A DNA stretch of 64,000 nucleotides from Nocardioides palaemonis (GTDB lineage Bacteria; Actinomycetota; Actinomycetes; Propionibacteriales; Nocardioidaceae), in the NCBI RefSeq assembly GCF_018275325.1, contig NZ_JAGVQR010000001.1, positions 1,488,001-1,552,000 of the forward strand, written 5' to 3'. A model generated the notes under the pieces. It did not search any database and was not told where the DNA came from. It saw only the letters and a list, made by a program, of their open reading frames with translations. Both the position numbers and the translations under genes were made by a program. This document shows, in pieces, positions 59,652 to 64,000 of this stretch. Position 1 is the first letter of the stretch, and the number at the start of each line of letters is the position of its first letter.

Positions 59652-60925
59652 CGTGCCGCTCCTGCCGCGGCGGTGGCGCGGTTGTGCATCAGGCCCAGCT
59701 CCTGCCAGGCGGTGTCGAGGCGGTCACGCGGCCCGAGGGTGACCGAGCGCCAGCCGCTGGCAGTCAGCTGCGAGGCCGCGCCCGGGCCGGGCTGCACCGG
59801 CAGGTGCGGCGCCCAGGCATCGACGTCCAGCGCGATCGCGAGGCTGGACGACGCGTGGTGCTGGAGCCGCCGCAGGAACGGGAGGTCGTGCTCGGCGAGC
59901 CCGCCGAAGACGCCGACGACGAGCCCGCCGTGCCCGGGCTCGGCGAGCCACTGGGTGTCGGGGGCGGGGGAGTGGTCGAGCTGGACGACGGCGAGGGCCT
60001 CGAGCAGCGGGATCGTGCTCGCCTCGGCCGTCTGCGAGTGCCACTGGGTCTCGCGGCTGTCGCCCGAGGCGGTGACCAGTCGCACCGTGTAGCCGTGGTG
60101 GGTGAGGTGCACCGCGATCGACGCGGCCGCCGACACGGCGCCCTCCAGCGAGCTGGCCGCACCCTGGCCGCGGTGCGAGGTGCCGCGGTTGTCGAGGAAG
60201 ACCGTCGCCCGGGACTGCCAGGGCTGCTCCTCGCGGCGCACCATCAGATCGCCGACGCGCGCCGAGCTGCGCCAGTGGACGCGCCGCAGGTCGTCACCGC
60301 GGCGGTACTCGCGCACCGTCACGTCCTCGGCGCTGCCGGTCGCGAAGGCCCGCGGCCGGTTGTCGCCCGACCCGGTCCACGCGCCGCCGAGCGGGATGCT
60401 CGGCAAGGTGGTGGTCCGCGGCGTCACGGTGAGGCGGGTCGTGGCGTGGAAGGTGCGGCCGAGCTCGACGAGGCCGAACGGGTCGGTGACGCGCACGGTC
60501 ATCGGGCCGATGTCGAACTGGCCGCGCAGCTCGGAACGCACCTGGTAGGTCGCGTGCCGGCGCCAGCCGTGACCGAGGCCCTCCAGCACGAACCGCGGAC
60601 GGGTGCCGAGGACGTAGGGGAGGCGCTCCTCGAGCAGCAGCACCCCGGTCGGGGTGCGGGACTCGTTGGCCACGGTGAGCTCGACGGTCGCCGGCTGGCC
60701 GGCCGAGACCAGCTGCGGTGAGACCGTCCGGACCAGCGCGAGCCGGTAGCGCGAGCGGCCGATCCACCAGGCGGTGAGCAGGGGTAGCACCGCGACCAGC
60801 ACGCCGATGCGCACGATCGAGGAGTGACCGACCACCACCGCGGCCACGACCGTGGTGATTCCGGCGGCGAGGAACGCCCGTCCGCGGACGGTCAGTGCGG
60901 CGAGGGCCTCACGCACGGCTGCCAC
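59648..60925 (-). CDS. DUF58 protein
   Basis: 425 residues, GTG at 60925 (GTG at 60916 is an alternative that overlaps the moxR stop less). Two N-terminal hydrophobic helices (about 12-50) and a central DUF58 block PRAFATGSAEDVTVREYRRGDDLRRVHWRSSAR (within about 195-230), a VWA-like fold. Usually found with MoxR ATPases as a cofactor or chaperone client. ATGA overlap with the downstream TgpA gene. Confidence 0.92.
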   Translation of the reverse strand: MAAVREALAALTVRGRAFLAAGITTVVAAVVVGHSSIVRIGVLVAVLPLLTAWWIGRSRYRLALVRTVSPQLVSAGQPATVELTVANESRTPTGVLLLEERLPYVLGTRPRFVLEGLGHGWRRHATYQVRSELRGQFDIGPMTVRVTDPFGLVELGRTFHATTRLTVTPRTTTLPSIPLGGAWTGSGDNRPRAFATGSAEDVTVREYRRGDDLRRVHWRSSARVGDLMVRREEQPWQSRATVFLDNRGTSHRGQGAASSLEGAVSAAASIAVHLTHHGYTVRLVTASGDSRETQWHSQTAEASTIPLLEALAVVQLDHSPAPDTQWLAEPGHGGLVVGVFGGLAEHDLPFLRRLQHHASSSLAIALDVDAWAPHLPVQPGPGAASQLTASGWRSVTLGPRDRLDTAWQELGLMHNRATAAAGAAR

Positions 60926-61940
60926 GGGGGATCGAGGTGGAGCCCGAGGTGGCGTCGGGAGCCGACGGCACCGGCACCGACTCGACGATGCCGGACAGGA
61001 TCGCGGCGGTCGTGCGCCCGCTCATCGTCGCCTCGACGTTGGGCAGCAGCCGGTGCGCGAGCACCGGCGAGGTGATGCCGTGGATGTCGTCGGGGAGCAC
61101 GTAGTCGCGCCCCTGGGTCGCGGCGACCGCCTTCGCCGCCCGCACCAGGTGGAGCGTGGCGCGCGGGGAGGCACCGAGGTGCAGGTCGGGGCTGGTGCGG
61201 GTCGCGGTCGTGAGCGCGACGGCGTAGCGGTGGACGGCGGGCGCCACGTGCACCCGGCCGACGATCTCGATCACCTTGCGGATCTCGCCCGCGTCGGTCA
61301 CCGGCTCGAGGTCGTCGAGCGGGTTGTGCGAGGTGTGGCCCTCGAGCATCGCGATCTCCGCGGACTCGACCGGGTAGCCGACCGAGACGCGCGCCATGAA
61401 GCGGTCGCGCTGGGCCTCGGGGAGGGCGTACGTGCCCTCCATCTCGATCGGGTTCTGGGTCGCGATGACCATGAACGGCTTCTCGAGCTGGTAGGTCGCG
61501 TTGTCGACGGTGACCTGGCGCTCCTCCATGCACTCGAGCAGCGCGGACTGCGTCTTGGGCGAGGCACGGTTGATCTCGTCGCCGACCACGATGTTGGCGA
61601 AGACGCCGCCCGGGCGGAACTCGAACTCGCGCGTGTTCTGGTTGAAGATCGAGACGCCGGTGACGTCCGAGGGCAGCAGGTCGGGCGTGAACTGGATGCG
61701 GCGCACCGACGAGTCGATGCTGCGCGCCAGCGCCTTGCTCAGCTGGGTCTTGCCGACCCCCGGGACGTCCTCGATCAGCAGGTGTCCCTCGGCCAGCAGC
61801 ACGACCAGCGCGGCGTTGACCACGTCCGGCTTGCCGGCGATCACCTGCTCGATGTTGTGCCGGACCGCGCCGGTCACCCGGCGCACGGTGTCCAGGTCAG
61901 GTGCCGTCCCGGCGGCCTGTCCGGTTGCCCCAGTCGTCAC
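60909..61940 (-). CDS. MoxR-family AAA+ ATPase
   Basis: 343 residues from GTG at 61940. Walker A GVGKT (residues 61-65) after LLIEDVP, Walker B IVVGDEINRASPKTQSALLE, sensor 1 VIATQNPIE and MoxR-typical PEAQRDRFM. An AAA+ chaperone for DUF58/VWA partners at the membrane, first gene of the operon. Overlaps the DUF58 gene by 17 bases. About 350 bases separate it from mraZ. Confidence 0.94.
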   Translation of the reverse strand: MTTGATGQAAGTAPDLDTVRRVTGAVRHNIEQVIAGKPDVVNAALVVLLAEGHLLIEDVPGVGKTQLSKALARSIDSSVRRIQFTPDLLPSDVTGVSIFNQNTREFEFRPGGVFANIVVGDEINRASPKTQSALLECMEERQVTVDNATYQLEKPFMVIATQNPIEMEGTYALPEAQRDRFMARVSVGYPVESAEIAMLEGHTSHNPLDDLEPVTDAGEIRKVIEIVGRVHVAPAVHRYAVALTTATRTSPDLHLGASPRATLHLVRAAKAVAATQGRDYVLPDDIHGITSPVLAHRLLPNVEATMSGRTTAAILSGIVESVPVPSAPDATSGSTSIPRGSRA

Positions 61941-62206
61941 GTCGTGCCGTCCCCTCGCTCGCAGTCCCCACCCCACGGTATGTGGTCCGCGCAACATACC
62001 TGTCCACAGCAGACGGGCGCCGCGTCCCGCCGCCCCACTTTCCCCCACCACCGGCGGCCCGTTTCCCCCACCGGCGCTCCACCTGGGCCAGGCCGAGCGT
62101 GGATCCGGGCGATTCCACGCTCAGAGCGGCCGTGGCGCGCGGTTCACCCACCGCCCCGACGGGTGCCCCACGGGCGAAATTCGTGCGCTCGACACGCTCG
62201 TTCTGG

Positions 62207-62252
62207 TTGACGGTGGAGCGAAGTGGAGTAATGTGGTGCGAAGTGGGGGACA
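62207..62252 (+). promoter_or_regulatory. mraZ promoter with four 10-bp MraZ-type operator repeats
   Basis: TTGACG at 62207-62212 and TAATGT at 62229-62234 are 16 bases apart. Over and after them run four tandem decamers starting at 62213, 62223, 62233 and 62243, each beginning GTGGAG, GTGGAG, GTGGTG and GTGGGG. MraZ is known to bind arrays of short G-rich repeats one helical turn apart in front of its own gene, so the layout points to autorepression. The rest of 61941-62206 shows nothing definite on either strand; the moxR promoter must lie there. Confidence 0.85.
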
Positions 62253-62288
62253 GGGTCGAAACTGCCCGCCGAGCTGGGGAGGTGCCGG

Positions 62289-62717
62289 ATGTTCTTCGGC
62301 ACCTACACGCCCAAGCTCGACGAGAAGGGGCGGCTCTTCCTCCCGGCGAAGTTCAGGGACGAGCTGACGGAGGGACTCGTGGTGACCAGGGGACAGGAGC
62401 GCTGCCTCACCGTCTGGTCGCTGGAGGACTTCGGCCGGCTCACCGACCGGCTCCGCGAGGCGCCGGTCACGCAGAAGAGCACCCGTGACTACGTCCGCAT
62501 GCTGTTCGCCGCCGCCAGCCAGGAGGTGCCGGACAAGCAGGGCCGGATCAACATCCCGGCCCCGCTGCGGGAGTACGCGTCGCTCCGCAAGGAGTGCGTG
62601 GTCATCGGGTCGATGAACCGGATCGAGATCTGGGACCCGACCGCGTGGGCCACCTACTCCGAGGAGCAGGAGCAGAAGTTCTCCGAGCTCAGCGACGAGG
62701 TCTTCCCCGGGATCTGA
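62289..62717 (+). CDS. mraZ: Transcriptional regulator MraZ
   Basis: 142 residues, ATG behind GGGGAGGTG. Two AbrB-like SpoVT repeats: [21 protein letters not shown] and [15 protein letters not shown], with the conserved DEKGR and KQGR turns that bind DNA. MraZ represses its own dcw-cluster promoter in known bacteria; the four-repeat operator in front is consistent. First gene of the cell division/wall cluster whose second gene rsmH begins at 63153. Confidence 0.96.
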   Translation: MFFGTYTPKLDEKGRLFLPAKFRDELTEGLVVTRGQERCLTVWSLEDFGRLTDRLREAPVTQKSTRDYVRMLFAAASQEVPDKQGRINIPAPLREYASLRKECVVIGSMNRIEIWDPTAWATYSEEQEQKFSELSDEVFPGI

Positions 62718-62772
62718 TCCCGCACCGCCGGCACGACCGCCACACCACAACAGCACAGCTGACATCGAGGAC

Positions 62773-62882
62773 CGCACCACCAGGTCTCGAGCCCGCTCCC
62801 ACTGAGCGCCGTCTGGGGCACTTCCCCGGCTTCAGAAGGCACTTCCCCATCAGGGGAGCGGGCAGGGACCTGGTGCGGCGGC
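62773..62882. repeat. Long imperfect inverted repeat in mraZ-rsmH gap
   Basis: Arms 62773-62801 and 62854-62882 are largely complementary (GCGGGCTC / GAGCGGGC and CACCAGGT / ACCTGGTG blocks). Inside the loop GGCACTTCCCC occurs twice (62818-62828, 62839-62849). The gap 62718-62986 therefore contains a large foldable leader rather than a gene. Confidence 0.6.
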
Positions 62883-62925
62883 TCACCCCGTGCCACACGA
62901 CGGGGGGTGTCAGTCGCACCGCCAG

Positions 62926-62967
62926 CAGCCAGCACCTTCAGCACCGTCAGCCAGCACCTTCAGCACC
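62926..62967 (+). repeat. Two identical 20-bp direct repeats before the small membrane protein
   Basis: CAGCCAGCACCTTCAGCACC is at 62926-62945 and 62948-62967, period 22. They lie 20 bases before the ATG of the 53-residue protein; possible regulator-binding or slippage-prone site. Confidence 0.75.
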
Positions 62968-62986
62968 ACCGAGTGGGGTCGAGACC

Positions 62987-63148
62987 ATGAGCAGCACCCA
63001 GCCCTGGGAGCGCACCAGCGCGGCGCCGCCGCTGCGGGTGCGCGACCAGGCGCGCGAGGCCGCGGTGCTCGTCGCCTTCTCGGCCGCCACCGCCAGCGCC
63101 CTGGCGCTCGGGCTCCTCCTGCTGACCCGTCTGGGACTCCAGGGCTGA
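62987..63148 (+). CDS. Small single-pass membrane protein between mraZ and rsmH
   Basis: 53 residues from ATG at 62987. Soluble N terminus (about 1-23) with DQAREAAV, then one long hydrophobic helix (about 26-48) and a short end. Too short and wrongly placed for FtsL, which normally follows rsmH. A weak ribosome site (GGGGTCGAGACC). Coding bias and spacing (4 bases before rsmH GTG) support it being real and coupled to rsmH; no function known. Confidence 0.6.
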   Translation: MSSTQPWERTSAAPPLRVRDQAREAAVLVAFSAATASALALGLLLLTRLGLQG

Positions 63149-63152
63149 CGTC

Positions 63153-64000
63153 GTGAGCACCCCCAGCCACGCCCCGGTGCTGCTCGACCGGGTCGTCGCC
63201 CTGCTGGCGCCCGCGCTCGAGCGCCCCGGCTCGGTCTACGTCGACTGCACGCTCGGCCTCGGCGGCCACAGCGAGGCGGTCCTCCAGCGTCTCCCCGAGG
63301 CCCGCGTCGTCGGCATCGACCGCGACCCCGAGGCGTTGCGGATGTCGCGCGAGCGGCTCGCGTCCTTCGGCGAGCGCTTCACCGCCGTCCACGCCGTCTA
63401 CGACGAGCTGCCCGACGTCGTCGCCGGCCTCGGCCTCGAGCACGTCGACGCCGTGTTCTTCGACCTCGGCGTCTCCTCCATGCAGCTCGACGTCCGCGAG
63501 CGCGGCTTCGCCTACGCCGAGGACGCGCCCCTCGACATGCGGATGGACCCCACGACGGGCCCGACCGCCGCCGACCTGCTCAACACCGCCACCGCCCAGG
63601 AGCTCACCCGCGTCCTGCGCGAGTACGGCGAGGAGAAGTTCGCGAGCCGGATCGCCCGCGAGGTCGTGCGGCGTCGGGCGTCGACGCCCTTCACCACCAG
63701 CGCCGACCTCGTCGAGCTGCTCTACGCCACGATCCCGGCGCCGGCCCGCCGCACCGGGGGCCACCCGGCCAAGCGCACCTTCCAGGCGCTGCGGATGGCC
63801 GTCAACGACGAGCTCGGCGTCCTGCGCCGCGCGATCCCCGCCTCCCTCGACGTCATCGGCGTCGGCGGGCGCGTGGTCGTCGAGTCCTACCACTCGCTGG
63901 AGGACCGGCTGGTCAAGCGGGCCTTCGCCGACGCGACCCGCCTCGACGTGCCCCCGGACCTGCCCTTCGTGCCGGAGGGCGCCGAGCCCGCGCTGCGCCT
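63153..64000 (+). CDS. rsmH: 16S rRNA (cytosine-1402-N4)-methyltransferase RsmH, 3' end cut by window
   Basis: At least 282 residues from GTG at 63153; the gene continues past 64000. RsmH motifs: [25 protein letters not shown] (SAM-binding), [25 protein letters not shown] and [18 protein letters not shown] (about 205-222), plus [15 protein letters not shown]. It methylates N4 of C1402 in the ribosome decoding site. Second conserved gene of the dcw cluster. Confidence 0.96.
   Translation, partial: MSTPSHAPVLLDRVVALLAPALERPGSVYVDCTLGLGGHSEAVLQRLPEARVVGIDRDPEALRMSRERLASFGERFTAVHAVYDELPDVVAGLGLEHVDAVFFDLGVSSMQLDVRERGFAYAEDAPLDMRMDPTTGPTAADLLNTATAQELTRVLREYGEEKFASRIAREVVRRRASTPFTTSADLVELLYATIPAPARRTGGHPAKRTFQALRMAVNDELGVLRRAIPASLDVIGVGGRVVVESYHSLEDRLVKRAFADATRLDVPPDLPFVPEGAEPALR

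Noticed and set aside
62987..63148. FtsL for the small membrane protein
   Set aside because: FtsL normally follows rsmH and has a leucine-zipper outside part; this protein is before rsmH and has none.

Overview
The window is a contiguous piece of a very GC-rich actinobacterial chromosome. GTG starts are frequent, ATGA/GTGA start-stop overlaps are common, and no tRNA, rRNA, transposase, integrase or CRISPR array was seen. Family content (FadD15-like ligase, MacS/MacR pair, PASTA kinase next to an Rv2175c-like protein, DUF3040, the mraZ-rsmH start of the division/cell-wall cluster) fits the order Propionibacteriales, most likely a Nocardioides-like organism. The genus is an inference; 'actinobacterium' is secure.

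Left end (1-2.9 kb): a small Cys-rich protein, then a c-di-AMP (ydaO-type) riboswitch controlling a secreted coiled-coil NlpC/P60 wall hydrolase, then a membrane-anchored zinc metallopeptidase-like protein. 2.9-12.3 kb is a complete-looking Tad/Flp pilus export locus, all on the minus strand, transcribed CpaB - TadZ - TadA - TadB (fused to a von Willebrand A domain) - TadC - sensor kinase - response regulator, then a gap and three tandem Flp pilin genes. No prepilin peptidase or pseudopilin gene lies in the window.

12.6-26.9 kb: long-chain acyl-CoA ligase, SRPBCC protein, ArsA-like ATPase, a small CxxC protein, ROK glucokinase, a LOR/SDH-region protein, a GT-C-like membrane protein, alpha/beta hydrolase, PlsC acyltransferase, the MacS sensor kinase, a fused membrane/spermidine-synthase-like protein, a flavin-reductase-like protein and the MacR regulator. 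27-29.4 kb is a three-gene surface module (DUF4397 protein, class F sortase, Pro-rich membrane protein). 29.6-46.5 kb is mixed metabolism and transport: arylamine N-acetyltransferase, GNATs, a half-length FGGY kinase with DUF1028, MFS, PPi-type phosphofructokinase, APC permease, metallophosphoesterase, class II DAHP synthase, threonine aldolase, EamA transporter and a PASTA Ser/Thr kinase.

46.6-57 kb: an Rv2175c-like protein co-directional with a secreted guanyl-specific RNase and its barstar-like inhibitor; polyprenyl synthetase, MetF, SIMPL protein and a CrtI-like oxidoreductase; then a row of DUF6504 - HEPN - methyltransferase - DinB headed by a perfect LexA box, i.e. a probable SOS operon. 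57.3-61.9 kb is the MoxR - DUF58 - transglutaminase (TgpA) operon. The right end is mraZ, preceded by a four-copy 10-bp operator inside its promoter, a structured intergenic leader, a 53-residue membrane protein and the start of rsmH, cut by the window edge.

The order of many genes (NlpC/P60, FadD15, SRPBCC, ArsA-like, small CxxC protein, PlsC, class II DAHP synthase, PASTA kinase/Rv2175c, polyprenyl synthetase, MTHFR, DUF3040, MraZ, RsmH) matches, from memory, the Mycobacterium tuberculosis interval of about Rv2190c to Rv2165c. The window is therefore an old conserved chromosomal neighbourhood with lineage-specific insertions (the Tad locus, the RNase/barstar pair, the sortase module).
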